In this document: in pieces, positions 53,564 to 63,497 of the stretch
How positions within the stretch are numbered: the first letter of the stretch is position 1
Layout of the letters: each line of letters begins with the position of its first letter
From: Cellvibrionaceae bacterium
Lineage (GTDB): Bacteria > Pseudomonadota > Gammaproteobacteria > Pseudomonadales > Cellvibrionaceae
NCBI GenBank assembly: GCA_002707785.1
Contig: PANW01000042.1
Span: 215,184-279,183 of the forward strand
Direction of reading: 5' to 3'
DNA: 64,000 nucleotides
Position numbers and translations under genes: made by a program
The notes under the pieces: generated by a model
Seen by the model: only the letters and a program-made list of their open reading frames with translations
What the model was told of the DNA's origin: nothing
Database searches by the model: none

Positions 53564-56308
53564 TCAGAAAATCGAAATCAGACGATCAAACAAATCTCTC
53601 GCAACTGAGATTACTTGAGCGTTAGCGTTGTATATTTGTTCAAACTGAATCAGGTTTGCGGCTTCTTCATCAAGATTTACCCCAGAGACCGAGTTGCGCA
53701 GATCTTCTGTTTGATTCAAAACCTGCTGCCCTGCCTCCAAGTTGATACCAGATGCGTTTGTCTGAATACTGACCAGCTCGACCAAGGTGCCGTAACTGTC
53801 ACTCAACGTCTTCAAACCATCATCAACCACTTGTTGAGAATTGAGATTAACCAAGTCGAGCGCATTGCGATTGTCTGAAATACCGTCAGCGTTGAAATCT
53901 AAGGTAAAGCGATCACCTTGATCAGCAACTCCATTGATGCTGGCCTCGATACCAAGATAGCTTGATTTTGAAAAGCCAACCGCGGAGCTATCTCCAAACA
54001 GAGAACTGAGTATCGGATTGGTCGTCAGAGCGTAGTCTGACGAAACCTCAACATCCAGAGTACCGCCAATGGTTACTGTTGATTCATTGCCTGCACCGGC
54101 CCCCGTCAAATTAGCGGCCGTCGCATTGTAGTCGTTGACGGTTAAAGTCTCGCCACCTTGCGCTTCAAGGGTTACGTTAAAATCATCACCCTGAGTGGAA
54201 TATACCCGCAGCTCCGGATTACCACTGATAGCATTTGTACCGGCGACGGCATAAACCCCTGATGCCTGCAAAGTCGGGTCGGCATTAATTCGATCTGCCA
54301 AGTAAGCATTAAAGCCCGCGCTATCGGTTGCAGGGTTTGGCACCGATCCATCCACAACACCGGCGGTATATTCGACCAAATCCACTCCATTAATATCCAC
54401 TTGCAATGGCGTGTTGTTGGTCAAACCTGCAAAGCCGGTCAAGGTCATTTCATTGCGCGCGTTGGCGGTCACACCAGAGAGATTCGACAACTGACTAGCA
54501 ATACTCTTTGCACTGTCATCAGGCCCAGTACTGATTGACTGAACCTGGGTTGCTCCCGTTGCCGGATCTGTGTATGTCACAGACAAAATTTCAGACGGAT
54601 AGCCATTTGGGTTAGCCGGCAAAGGGCCCGCACCCGCAGTGACGGCACCAATCCCTAAACTCGCGCCATTGGCGGCGATCAAGGAGGCACCGGAATCCTG
54701 CGTGAAAAGCTGATTCGTCTGACCGGGAACGTAGGTTTGATTGCGAATAGGTGGATCCAACTGCACCGGATTTGCAGGGTCCGAATTATCCAAAACGTCA
54801 TAGCTGGTGGGTGTATTAAATTGAACCAACAGAGGTGGCGACATTTGCCCTGTCGTATCAAACAGCGGTAAAGCTACTCCATTAACATCTTCCAAGCTAA
54901 CCAATGAACCCGCCGATATTTCTGCGTTGCCGATATTGCCGCTGTCACTGGTAGTCACTAATGGACTTGCAAATGCCAACTGATCGGGGCGCTCCAGTGC
55001 CGAGGCAATATCACGAGCGCCTGTGCGGGTCGGCTGAATCAAGAAGGTATCGCCCGCCTGAAACGAACCACTGGAGAAATTCAATTGAACGCCATCAAAC
55101 TCAATCGACGACGGGAAGCTGGACGGAAGCGCCCCAGAGAAAACCACCGCACCATCTGTCTCTCGGGTGACACGATAGCTGGTATCACCACTGGCCACCT
55201 CCAGCACATAGTCACTGGCGGTTAGCTGAGAAGCATCGGTCAACTCGACGCTCATTACTCGATCCGATGGTGGCGCATTATTGCTGTCACCAAACACTCG
55301 GGTTGAAGCAACCGCCGGATCGTTGACATCGGCAAAAAACAATCCGCCAAACTGATTATTGAGATCAATACCTTTGCTGTGAGCGTCGTTAAAACTATCA
55401 CTCATCACCATGGCGATGCGGCCTAGCTCATTAAAGGCCGTCGAGAGTGTACTCTCACGAAAATCCAACAAGCCGCCAACCTCACCGCCATCGATGAAGC
55501 TGCTGATCACCTGACTGCCGACACTATCTTGGTAAGCGATCTCTTTTTGCTGGGGATCAAGCACACCGTCCACCAACGCCAACTGACGAGCGTCGCCACC
55601 GACGACAAGTGACTGGCCAGAGCCGATACTCACATTGAGTAAACCATCACCCTGATCTACAACATCTATAGAGACGAGCTCGGATAACTGCCTTAAGGCC
55701 TCTTCACGTTGATCAAGTAAATCATTGGGCGGCTGATCACTAGTTCCTATGGATTGCGCAATATTCTTATTTATTTCGGCAATGCTCGTTGCCAAAGCGT
55801 TGATCTGTGATACGGCTACGCCAAGCTTTTGATTGACATTCTTGCTGACCGTTTCAATGCTGTCATAGAGTGTGTTGAACCGTTGTGCCAAATTATCTGC
55901 TTCGCTGACAATCAACTGGCGAGAAGGGATCGAGGTGGGATCATCTGCACCGTTCTCCATGGTCGCAAAAAACTTGTCCAACCCTTGGGACAAGCCTGTA
56001 GAAGGATCAGACAGCAATGTATCCAGCTGTCGGATATTCTCATTGAACGCACTCAGCTCTGCATGCAGAGAGGTATCTGTACGTAACTGAGCAATCAAAA
56101 ACTCATCAACAGTACGCTCAATCGCGGTAACTCTGGCACCGTTGCCAATGAACCCTGCACCATTGTTTTGTGCCGGATTGGTGGCTACCTCAATACTCTG
56201 TCGGCTGTAACCGGGCGTATTGGCGTTCGCAATATTTTGACCGGTGGTGCGCAGCGCCGTTTGACTGGTGCGCAGTCCGGTAACGGCCGTATCCAGTAAA
56301 CCCGGCAT
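53564..56308 (-). CDS. flgK: Hook-filament junction protein FlgK, enlarged
   Basis: A 914-residue FlgK; typical members are 450-680. The N-terminal rod/hook motif (TAVTGLRTSQTALRTTGQNIANANTPGYSRQ) and C-terminal EEAANLIQFEQIYNANAQVISVARDLFDRL are complete. The excess is in the middle (about 300-800), with DFRESTLSTAFNELG and several DYxLEVxSG-type strands. It joins the hook to FlgL. Its start codon shares one base with the flgJ stop (TAATG). Confidence 0.92.
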   Translation of the reverse strand: MPGLLDTAVTGLRTSQTALRTTGQNIANANTPGYSRQSIEVATNPAQNNGAGFIGNGARVTAIERTVDEFLIAQLRTDTSLHAELSAFNENIRQLDTLLSDPSTGLSQGLDKFFATMENGADDPTSIPSRQLIVSEADNLAQRFNTLYDSIETVSKNVNQKLGVAVSQINALATSIAEINKNIAQSIGTSDQPPNDLLDQREEALRQLSELVSIDVVDQGDGLLNVSIGSGQSLVVGGDARQLALVDGVLDPQQKEIAYQDSVGSQVISSFIDGGEVGGLLDFRESTLSTAFNELGRIAMVMSDSFNDAHSKGIDLNNQFGGLFFADVNDPAVASTRVFGDSNNAPPSDRVMSVELTDASQLTASDYVLEVASGDTSYRVTRETDGAVVFSGALPSSFPSSIEFDGVQLNFSSGSFQAGDTFLIQPTRTGARDIASALERPDQLAFASPLVTTSDSGNIGNAEISAGSLVSLEDVNGVALPLFDTTGQMSPPLLVQFNTPTSYDVLDNSDPANPVQLDPPIRNQTYVPGQTNQLFTQDSGASLIAANGASLGIGAVTAGAGPLPANPNGYPSEILSVTYTDPATGATQVQSISTGPDDSAKSIASQLSNLSGVTANARNEMTLTGFAGLTNNTPLQVDINGVDLVEYTAGVVDGSVPNPATDSAGFNAYLADRINADPTLQASGVYAVAGTNAISGNPELRVYSTQGDDFNVTLEAQGGETLTVNDYNATAANLTGAGAGNESTVTIGGTLDVEVSSDYALTTNPILSSLFGDSSAVGFSKSSYLGIEASINGVADQGDRFTLDFNADGISDNRNALDLVNLNSQQVVDDGLKTLSDSYGTLVELVSIQTNASGINLEAGQQVLNQTEDLRNSVSGVNLDEEAANLIQFEQIYNANAQVISVARDLFDRLISIF

Positions 56309-57306
56309 TAGCCCTGACCTCCCTCAACGACAACATCGTCTTTGCTGAAATTTCGCTCTGCAATATCCAGTATTTTGTTGGCATAATTGGGGTCAGTTGC
56401 GTAGCCCGCCGACTGTAATTGACGCAGGTAGTCTTCGGTAGAACTGGCCGAGTCTAGTGCCTTTTGGTAGCGCCCATTGGATTGAATAAATTCCACATAA
56501 TCATCAAAGCTCTGTTGATAGGAATCGTAGGAGCGAAAGTTTGCCACCTGCTGCTGGGGAATGCCGTTGCGATACTCCAAGGTCTGCACAGTCGCAACCT
56601 CCCCTCCCCAGCCGTTATTGGCTTTGATACCAAATAGATTGTGGCTGTTTTCGCCCTGCGCCCCTTTGATCATGTGCTGCCCCCAACCGGTTTCCAGCGC
56701 CGCTTGTGACAAAAGCGCTCGAGGATCCACGCCCAACTTGGCAGCCGCTTTTTCAGCCATCGGGTACAGCTGCTGAATGAAAGTATCCGGTGACGATAGG
56801 CTCAAGTCTTCCTTCGCACGATCAGCGATTGGCGCAACCGCTTCGCCGTTTTTCGGTGACATCACTTTGGTCCGACTCGATTCCATCAAGCGTTGAATGT
56901 CGGAATACATATCAAAGGGATTGGCAGATTTTTCCGTGCCTTGTGAAGAATAGGATGACGGCAATTGACGTTGCAGTTGACGCACTAAGGCATCAGCAAT
57001 TCCGACACCATCCTTAGATAGAGACAGAGCCAATTGCTGATCAAACATCTGCTGGTAAAAGTCCATCTCATTGGACGACATGGATTCATCTTCGAAAGCC
57101 TGATTGGCCTCTCGCATACTTTTCATCATCATGTTTAAAAACACCGACTCGAACTGCTTGGCAACTGCCTCAAGCGCCTGCTGTTTATCGGCATCATCAC
57201 CGCGCCCCATCTGCTTGATTTTTTGCAGAGAGTTTAGGTCGGTGTAAACATCAGAAGCAGCGTTCTGAACGCTCGCTGGATGTGATGAAAAGGATCCAAT
57301 AGTCAT
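56308..57306 (-). CDS. flgJ: Flagellar peptidoglycan hydrolase FlgJ
   Basis: A 332-residue FlgJ in two parts. Residues about 35-110 are the rod-binding domain (FESVFLNMMMKSMREANQ). Residues about 175-325 are a glucosaminidase (LLSQAALETGWGQHMIKG, FGIKANNGWGG, YATDPNYANKI) that opens the cell wall for the rod. A Ser-rich linker separates them. The catalytic glutamate lies in ALETGWG. It is one base short of overlapping flgK, in the usual flgI-J-K-L order. Confidence 0.94.
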   Translation of the reverse strand: MTIGSFSSHPASVQNAASDVYTDLNSLQKIKQMGRGDDADKQQALEAVAKQFESVFLNMMMKSMREANQAFEDESMSSNEMDFYQQMFDQQLALSLSKDGVGIADALVRQLQRQLPSSYSSQGTEKSANPFDMYSDIQRLMESSRTKVMSPKNGEAVAPIADRAKEDLSLSSPDTFIQQLYPMAEKAAAKLGVDPRALLSQAALETGWGQHMIKGAQGENSHNLFGIKANNGWGGEVATVQTLEYRNGIPQQQVANFRSYDSYQQSFDDYVEFIQSNGRYQKALDSASSTEDYLRQLQSAGYATDPNYANKILDIAERNFSKDDVVVEGGQG

Positions 57307-57333
57307 GAGTTTTTTCTCTGTGTATTGGGCGAA

Positions 57334-58434
57334 TTAAATGACGATTAAGTCGGCCTTGAGTGCACCGGCTTGTTTCATTGCCTCGAGAATGGCCATCAAA
57401 TCCCCAGGTGCTGCACCGACGAGATTTACCGCTCGCACAATGCTCTCTAAGCTTGAGCCACCGTCAAACTTAAACATCGGATTGATTTCCTGCTCAGCAG
57501 TCACCTCATTGGTCTCAGGTAAAACCACCGTTTGCCCTTCACCAAATGCACCAGGCTGGCTGACCTCAATACTCTCTGCCACAGTGACGGTGAGACTGCC
57601 GTGAGTGACCGCAACTGGATCTACGCGTACATCTTGGCCCACAACAATGGTGCCAGTACGTGAATTGATGACCACTCGAGCCGCCTCTCGACCAGGCGCC
57701 ACTTCGATATTTTCGAGCATGGCGAGGTAATTCACTTTCTGAGCAGGGTTGATGGGGGAGTCCACCATAATCGAGGCGGCATCCACAGGACGTGCAACAT
57801 CAGGCCCCAGAATGGTATTGATGGCTTCCGCCATGTGTTTCGCGGTAGTGAAATCAGCGCGATGTAGATTGAAAACAATCGGCTTACCATTGGCAAAGGT
57901 ATTGGGTACCGCGCGCTCGACCATGGCGCCATTAGGGACCCGCCCAACACTGGGCACATTGACCGTGACCCGAGAACCGTCGGCGCCCTCTGCACCAAAT
58001 CCACCTACCACCAAATTACCTTGAGCGACTGCGTACACATTTCCATCCAACGCCTTGAGCGGCGTCATGAGCAACGTCCCACCGCGCAAGCTTTTCGCAT
58101 CAGCCATTGACGATACGGTGACATCAATTTTTTTCCCAGGTTTGGAGAACGCTGGCAACTCTCCATGCACCATCACCGCGGCAACATTCTTCAGATTGAA
58201 ATTTGAACCCGGAGGTAACGTAATGCCAAACTGTTTCAGCATGCTATTGAAGGACTGAGTGGTAAACGGCGCCTGATTGGTTTTATCGCCCGTCCCGTCC
58301 AAACCCACCACCAGTCCATAACCCAGCAGTTTATTGGAGCGAATACCCGCCACATCAGCAAGATCCTTGATGCGCTCGGCCCAAACGCTCTGGACAGTAA
58401 AAAACAGACATAGAACCAAGATTACGCGTTGCAT
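57334..58434 (-). CDS. flgI: Flagellar P-ring protein FlgI
   Basis: A 366-residue FlgI with a signal peptide ([19 protein letters not shown], cleavage after A19). The start of the mature part, [21 protein letters not shown], is diagnostic. It builds the P-ring in the peptidoglycan layer around the rod. The start at 58434 is chosen because an in-frame codon 30 bp earlier would place charged residues before the signal peptide. It lies 41 bp after flgH. Confidence 0.95.
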   Translation of the reverse strand: MQRVILVLCLFFTVQSVWAERIKDLADVAGIRSNKLLGYGLVVGLDGTGDKTNQAPFTTQSFNSMLKQFGITLPPGSNFNLKNVAAVMVHGELPAFSKPGKKIDVTVSSMADAKSLRGGTLLMTPLKALDGNVYAVAQGNLVVGGFGAEGADGSRVTVNVPSVGRVPNGAMVERAVPNTFANGKPIVFNLHRADFTTAKHMAEAINTILGPDVARPVDAASIMVDSPINPAQKVNYLAMLENIEVAPGREAARVVINSRTGTIVVGQDVRVDPVAVTHGSLTVTVAESIEVSQPGAFGEGQTVVLPETNEVTAEQEINPMFKFDGGSSLESIVRAVNLVGAAPGDLMAILEAMKQAGALKADLIVI

Positions 58435-58475
58435 GATGTTTCTCTCATTGACGACGGTTAACATAAAAACAGACT

Positions 58476-59165
58476 CTAGAAAGGCCAGGCAGGGCTATTG
58501 AAAAATCGTGTCAGCCAACCCATGTCGCTACTATCCGCCAGTTCACCGGTACCACTATAGGAAATACGCGCATTGGCCAATCGATTCGATGGCACAGTGT
58601 TTTCAGGTGTGACATCCTCTGGGCGCAAGATTCCGCTAATACGGATGTATTCATCACCACGGGTCAGCATCATCCATTTTTCACCTCGGACGACGAGATT
58701 CCCGTTGGGCAAAATATCCGAAACAGTGACGGTGATATTGCCTTGCAAACTGTTACTCTGATCGGCATCAGCTTCTCCCTCGAAATCTCGATCGTGCTGA
58801 ATATCAGTATCCAAGCTCAGATTTTTGTACGACGGATTTGTGCCTAGGACTGGCCCCGCATTAAAGGAGGTATCACTCTCTTTCGAAATAGAAACATTAT
58901 TGGTCTTCTGAGAAACCGTGCGTTCATCAAGCACAATCGTAATCACATCACCAACGCGAGTCGCCTTTCGATCGGCAAACAGCTGCATGCCATTTCCTGC
59001 TAGAAACAGAGACCCATCCTGTGGATATTGCTGCGCTTGCGGCAGAGACATGACTGGCGCGTAAGCCGGATCACCGGGCTTTACCGGTGTACTAACCGCG
59101 CACCCCGACACCGAAATCACGACAAACAGGGCCAATAGGAGCCGTTTAGGAATGACTGTGTTCAT
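58476..59165 (-). CDS. flgH: Flagellar L-ring lipoprotein FlgH
   Basis: A 229-residue FlgH. A lipoprotein signal with lipobox VSGC (Cys22) precedes [30 protein letters not shown], the family signature, and the last part [24 protein letters not shown]. It forms the outer-membrane L-ring. Normal length; 33 bp after flgG. Confidence 0.95.
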   Translation of the reverse strand: MNTVIPKRLLLALFVVISVSGCAVSTPVKPGDPAYAPVMSLPQAQQYPQDGSLFLAGNGMQLFADRKATRVGDVITIVLDERTVSQKTNNVSISKESDTSFNAGPVLGTNPSYKNLSLDTDIQHDRDFEGEADADQSNSLQGNITVTVSDILPNGNLVVRGEKWMMLTRGDEYIRISGILRPEDVTPENTVPSNRLANARISYSGTGELADSSDMGWLTRFFNSPAWPF

Positions 59166-59198
59166 ACTGTTCTTCCCAGCATTGGTTCAACATTCAAA

Positions 59199-59984
59199 TT
59201 ACAAGTTCTGACTGATGTACTGCAGCATTTGGTCCGATGTTGAAATCACCTTGGAATTCAACTCATACACGCGCTGTGTGGTAATCATGTTGACCATCTC
59301 TTCGACGATATCAACGTTGGAGTTTTCCAATGAACCCTGTTTAACCGCGCCTAGACCATCAAGACCGGGAGTGCCAGCAATGGGGTCACCACTGGATGCC
59401 GTTTGTCGAAAGATATTGCCGCCCACCGCTTGCAGACCACCGGGATTGATAAAGTCCACCGTTTCGATTTGTCCAATCTCCTGAGGATCTACCTGACCGG
59501 CAATGGTTGCACTGACCACGCCATCATCGCCAATCGTTAGCTGCAGCGTGCTCTGTGGTACGGTAATCGCCGGCTGCAACAACAACCCCGCCGCATTGAC
59601 AATTTCACCATCAGCACTGAGATGAAACTGACCATTACGGGTGTAGGTGATCTCACCGTCCGGTGACAACATCTGAAAAAATCCGCGACCATCAATCGCC
59701 ACATCGAGATTATTCCCGGTAATTTGAATGCTGCCCGAAGTAAATTCTTTCTGAGTACCCACCACTCGAACACCGGTACCGACCTGCAAGCCAGAGGGCA
59801 GCTGTGTATCTTGTGTGGATTGAGCACCAGGCTGACGCTGAATCTGATAGAACAGATCTTCGAACACCGCTCTGTCGCGCTTAAAACCAACAGTTGAGGC
59901 ATTCGCCAAGTTATTGGAGATGGTACTCAGTTGCGTATCCTGAGCGCTAAGACCGGTTTTACTGACATACAATGCTGGAATCAT
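59199..59984 (-). CDS. flgG: Flagellar distal rod protein FlgG
   Basis: A 261-residue FlgG: MIPALYVSKTGLSAQDTQLSTISNNLANASTVGFK head, QGSLENSNVDIVEEMVNMITTQRVYELNSKVIS tail and the LPSGLQVGTGVRV segment. It builds the distal rod. GTAGG is 8 bases before the ATG. Confidence 0.95.
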   Translation of the reverse strand: MIPALYVSKTGLSAQDTQLSTISNNLANASTVGFKRDRAVFEDLFYQIQRQPGAQSTQDTQLPSGLQVGTGVRVVGTQKEFTSGSIQITGNNLDVAIDGRGFFQMLSPDGEITYTRNGQFHLSADGEIVNAAGLLLQPAITVPQSTLQLTIGDDGVVSATIAGQVDPQEIGQIETVDFINPGGLQAVGGNIFRQTASSGDPIAGTPGLDGLGAVKQGSLENSNVDIVEEMVNMITTQRVYELNSKVISTSDQMLQYISQNL

Positions 59985-60048
59985 GTGAATACCTACGAGT
60001 TCTCTACTGAATTCTATATAGCCAATTCTCTGACACTTAGACGCTCAA

Positions 60049-60786
60049 TTACTGACTCTGCAATAACCGCGCCGAAGATTCGGAATTACCTTCTACTGTT
60101 TTCATCATTTTCACGCTGAGTTCGTACTGACGAGACAACGACAGGACATCGGTGAATTCGCTGATAGCGTTGACATTGCTACTTTCAACGAAGCCCGGCT
60201 GTAAACGAATCGCTCCATCTATCGGCGCTTCAGCGCCATCGCGCAAACGAAACAAACCATCCTCACCTTTCTCTAACTCGGCGAGATCGGGATTCACTAA
60301 GCGGATACGATCGGGTTGAGCGAGATCTAGGGGATTAGCGCCTTTAATGGTAATTGAACCATCAACGCCGATATCAATTTTACTGGTAGGCGGAATGAAC
60401 ACCGGCCCACCTTGGCCTAGCACTGGCATATTACTGCCGGTGACTAACTGACCTTGTGCGGTAATCTGTAAAGACGCAGCCCGAGTGTATGCTTCGGAAC
60501 CATCAGCCGATTGAACCGCGACGAACCCCTCCCCTTCAATGGCGAAATCCAAATCGCGACCGGTTTGAATCATTGCGCCTTGAGAAAAATTCGACGAAGG
60601 GTTTTCCGTTAAGGCATAGGCTCGAGTGGGATGCCCCTCGCCGTGATACACACCCATGCTGCGCGCCTGTGCGAAGTCGGCGCGAAATCCGGTGGTATTG
60701 GCGTTGGCCAAATTGTTGGAATGTACCGTTTGCGCCAACATATTATGTTTGGCGCCGGTCATGGAAATATAGAGTGCCCGATCCAT
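60049..60786 (-). CDS. flgF: Flagellar proximal rod protein FlgF
   Basis: A 245-residue FlgF (MDRALYISMTGAKHNMLAQTVHSNNLANANTTGFR start). It is a proximal rod component. The start at 60786 has AGGAGACAGG directly upstream, so an in-frame codon 15 bp earlier is discounted. A sigma-54 promoter lies about 70 bp upstream, so flgF is likely the first gene of flgFGHIJKL. Confidence 0.93.
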   Translation of the reverse strand: MDRALYISMTGAKHNMLAQTVHSNNLANANTTGFRADFAQARSMGVYHGEGHPTRAYALTENPSSNFSQGAMIQTGRDLDFAIEGEGFVAVQSADGSEAYTRAASLQITAQGQLVTGSNMPVLGQGGPVFIPPTSKIDIGVDGSITIKGANPLDLAQPDRIRLVNPDLAELEKGEDGLFRLRDGAEAPIDGAIRLQPGFVESSNVNAISEFTDVLSLSRQYELSVKMMKTVEGNSESSARLLQSQ

Positions 60787-60854
60787 TACCTGTCTCCTCA
60801 TGAATGCTCTCAGCGGACAACGCTTGCCGCTTTAAAGAACTTTCATAAGGTATT

Positions 60855-60869
60855 GCAAGGAGCAGGCCA
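60855..60869 (-). promoter_or_regulatory. Sigma-54 promoter of flgF operon
   Basis: Minus strand TGGCCTG-CTCC-TTGC then A: GG-N10-GC spacing correct and two mismatches at positions five and six. The leader is about 57 bases. The heptamer array adjoins the -24 element directly. Confidence 0.8.
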
Positions 60870-60918
60870 GAAACTAGAAACTAGAAACTAGAAACTAGAA
60901 ACTAGAAACTAGAAACTA
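60870..60918. repeat. 7-bp tandem repeat (gaaacta) x 7
   Basis: Seven perfect consecutive copies of GAAACTA with no variants, immediately upstream of the -24 box of the flgF promoter (its minus-strand direction). The array lies in the flgE-flgF gap, in a position where an activator-binding region would be expected. Perfect identity suggests recent expansion or active copy-number change. Confidence 0.95.
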
Positions 60919-60969
60919 GCGTAAACTAAACACGCCAGCCTCCAAAAGCTATCTCACAGCATTGCGCCG

Positions 60970-63396
60970 CTAGATATTTAGAATGGTCTGAGTCACCTGA
61001 TCAGCCGTCTCAATCGTTTTTGCATTAGATTGATAGTTTCGCTGGGCGATAATTAGATTTACCAACTCTTCGGAAATATCCACATTGGACTCCTCCAACG
61101 ATCCCGACTGAATCAGCCCCAGCGCCGCGGTTTGCGGTAGGCCAATCAATGGTGGACCCGACTCAAAGGTCTCAGTCCACGCGGTATCACCCTGCGGCTG
61201 CATTCCTTGTTCATTGGTGAAACCAGCTAGCGCTATCTGCCCTAGAGTTTGCGCCTGACCATTGGTGAACCGAGCAAAGATAATACCACTGTCATCAATA
61301 TTCAGCCCCGTCAAACGACCTGTCGTAAAACCATCCTGCTCGACATCATTGACCGCAAAATCACTACCGAACTGAGTGGTTCCAAAGATATCAATCTCAA
61401 AGTTTGATGAGGTTGGCGGCGTTAAAATCGGCAAAGCTCCACCGGTATTGGGTCCTAAAGCGCCGTTAAAGTTGCCGGCACTATCAAGAGGCGTCCAGTT
61501 GCTGACAAGAAACGGGCCGTCGTTAGCCGGATCCAAACTACCATCAGAAGTAAACTGCATCTGGTATTGCGCCAATCCCGGAACAGTGCTGCCCGCAGGT
61601 GGATTACCCACGTTCTGCCCATCGATCAACACATACATGGACCACGTATTTGAGGTCCCGGCGGTATTGGTTGGGTCAGTCCGCTCTTTAACAAAGTACT
61701 GGGTCATGATGTGTGAATTACCCAGACTGTCGTAGATGGTCACCGAGGTCGCCGAGTTGTAGGTTTCGGGATCCACCGGATCAAAGGTATTACTGGAGTT
61801 ACCCGGTAGCGTGCCCCAGATATTGCCAGGTGTGCCCGCATTGTTTGCGGCAATATTGACACCATCATTGACGGTAATATCCACCTCGCCACCTATCACC
61901 ATTTCGGTGCCAGGATTGAGCGACAACGGACCTGGGCTGGTTGCAGGCACACCGAGCGTGCCACCAAAATCCGTCAGACCCACGTAATCCAGCGTTGCGC
62001 CACCACCGGCGGCATTGTTCTGAATGATTATGTCCTCGCCGTTTAGAGCGACGATATCAATTTCACCAGGTGTTGAGGACACGGCAGACAAACCGGGAAT
62101 ATTCGCACCGGCAATGGCATTGATGATCTGCTGCTCGATAGTTCCGGTCCCACCAGCGGGATTCAAGACCAAAAAGTTTGCCGCTCCTGCCCCATCGGCT
62201 CCCTTCAACGCTAACACCAATTCACCGGGGTTAAACGCGCCGACACTCGATAGACGCATAGACGTTCTCGCGCTGGCAGCAATACCCAGATTCAATGTCT
62301 GATCTTGAATATTGATTTCTTCAGCAATTTGCCGAGCTGTTGCATTGGCGCCCGGAGAACTCGTGAAATCAATCGTACGGGTTGAAGTCGCCGTAATAAT
62401 ATTGATCTCGCCGGGATTATAGCTATTGTCCGGCGCCTGATAAGCCGATGACAAACCCGACGTAATATTGGGCGCAACTGCGGCGAAAGCAGCAATACCA
62501 TTACCGGTAATGTTCGACAGAGTCACAGAAAAATTGGTGTTACCGCCTGCTGTCGCACCGGGCAAGTCAATATCGATGGTTGATCCTGTAACCGTAGCGG
62601 AAAGACCGTCATAGGGTGCGCCCAAACCACCGAAGTAGTTGTTGAGCAACGCGCCCAACTCCGCAGCATCATCAATGACTGCATCACCATTACCCACGGC
62701 GCTGACACTGGCAGCATCTACGTTTAACGGCGCTGGCGCTGCAAACCCAGGAATGGCAAAAGTCACTGCCACTTCATCGGCAGCAAAACTCGTCGGCAAG
62801 CCAAAGCCTGTAGTCATACGCGTGACCGGAGCCGCTGGCGTTGACGCCAGTAACACTTGTGAGCCATTGGTCGTCGAAACCAACTCCACAGGTGCAGTTT
62901 CAGTCGCATCCAAATTCAATTCGGAATTGACTTCAGAGGTTTGCTGCGGGGCCTGATTGCCCGCCTGAATTTGCAAGTCGGTTAAAACACCGTTGATAAT
63001 ATTTCCGTCGGCATCTGCCGCGAAGCCCTGCAAATTGAAACCTGAATTGTTGACGATGAAGCCTTGATTATCGGTAGAGAACATACCGGCACGAGAATAG
63101 CTCGGGTCACCGTTGTCGCTCATGATAAAAAAGCCACTACCGTTAATGGCCAAATCTAGCGAGTTATCGGTAAAAGAAATATTGCCCTGAGTAAACTGCT
63201 GAGCGACGTCTGTGAGGGACACGCCGCTACCGGTGGCATTCGCTGCCGTACCCACGATAGAACTGGCATAAACATCCCCGAACTCAGCTCGAGAACGCTT
63301 GAACCCGGTGGTACTGGCGTTAGCAATATTATTACCTGTCACCCGCAAATCACTGTCTGCTGCACGAATTCCGGTTAACCCAATGTTAAACGACAT
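60970..63396 (-). CDS. flgE: Flagellar hook protein FlgE, enlarged
   Basis: An 808-residue FlgE; the usual size is 400-460. The N-terminus (MSFNIGLTGIRAADSDLRVTGNNIANASTTGFK) and C-terminal LEESNVDISEELVNLIIAQRNYQSN are standard. About 350 extra residues lie in the middle, with strand-rich glycine, alanine and asparagine segments such as GADGAGAANFLVLNP. It forms the flexible hook. GAGGG is 7 bases before the ATG. flgD lies upstream, 101 bp away. Confidence 0.93.
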   Translation of the reverse strand: MSFNIGLTGIRAADSDLRVTGNNIANASTTGFKRSRAEFGDVYASSIVGTAANATGSGVSLTDVAQQFTQGNISFTDNSLDLAINGSGFFIMSDNGDPSYSRAGMFSTDNQGFIVNNSGFNLQGFAADADGNIINGVLTDLQIQAGNQAPQQTSEVNSELNLDATETAPVELVSTTNGSQVLLASTPAAPVTRMTTGFGLPTSFAADEVAVTFAIPGFAAPAPLNVDAASVSAVGNGDAVIDDAAELGALLNNYFGGLGAPYDGLSATVTGSTIDIDLPGATAGGNTNFSVTLSNITGNGIAAFAAVAPNITSGLSSAYQAPDNSYNPGEINIITATSTRTIDFTSSPGANATARQIAEEINIQDQTLNLGIAASARTSMRLSSVGAFNPGELVLALKGADGAGAANFLVLNPAGGTGTIEQQIINAIAGANIPGLSAVSSTPGEIDIVALNGEDIIIQNNAAGGGATLDYVGLTDFGGTLGVPATSPGPLSLNPGTEMVIGGEVDITVNDGVNIAANNAGTPGNIWGTLPGNSSNTFDPVDPETYNSATSVTIYDSLGNSHIMTQYFVKERTDPTNTAGTSNTWSMYVLIDGQNVGNPPAGSTVPGLAQYQMQFTSDGSLDPANDGPFLVSNWTPLDSAGNFNGALGPNTGGALPILTPPTSSNFEIDIFGTTQFGSDFAVNDVEQDGFTTGRLTGLNIDDSGIIFARFTNGQAQTLGQIALAGFTNEQGMQPQGDTAWTETFESGPPLIGLPQTAALGLIQSGSLEESNVDISEELVNLIIAQRNYQSNAKTIETADQVTQTILNI

Positions 63397-63427
63397 AGCT
63401 TTACCCTCAACTGCTCTTAGTTACTAC

Positions 63428-63469
63428 GCTGTAGTTACGGCTGTAGTTACGGCTGTAGTTACTGCTGTA
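63428..63469. repeat. 12-bp tandem repeat x 3.5 between flgD and flgE
   Basis: Units of GCTGTAGTTACG: two identical units, one differing at the last base, and a six-base partial. The array fills most of the 100-base gap between the flgD stop and flgE start. A transcript would cross it if flgD and flgE are co-transcribed. Confidence 0.9.
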
Positions 63470-63497
63470 AATCAATAAATTGCGACATTCAAAGCGA

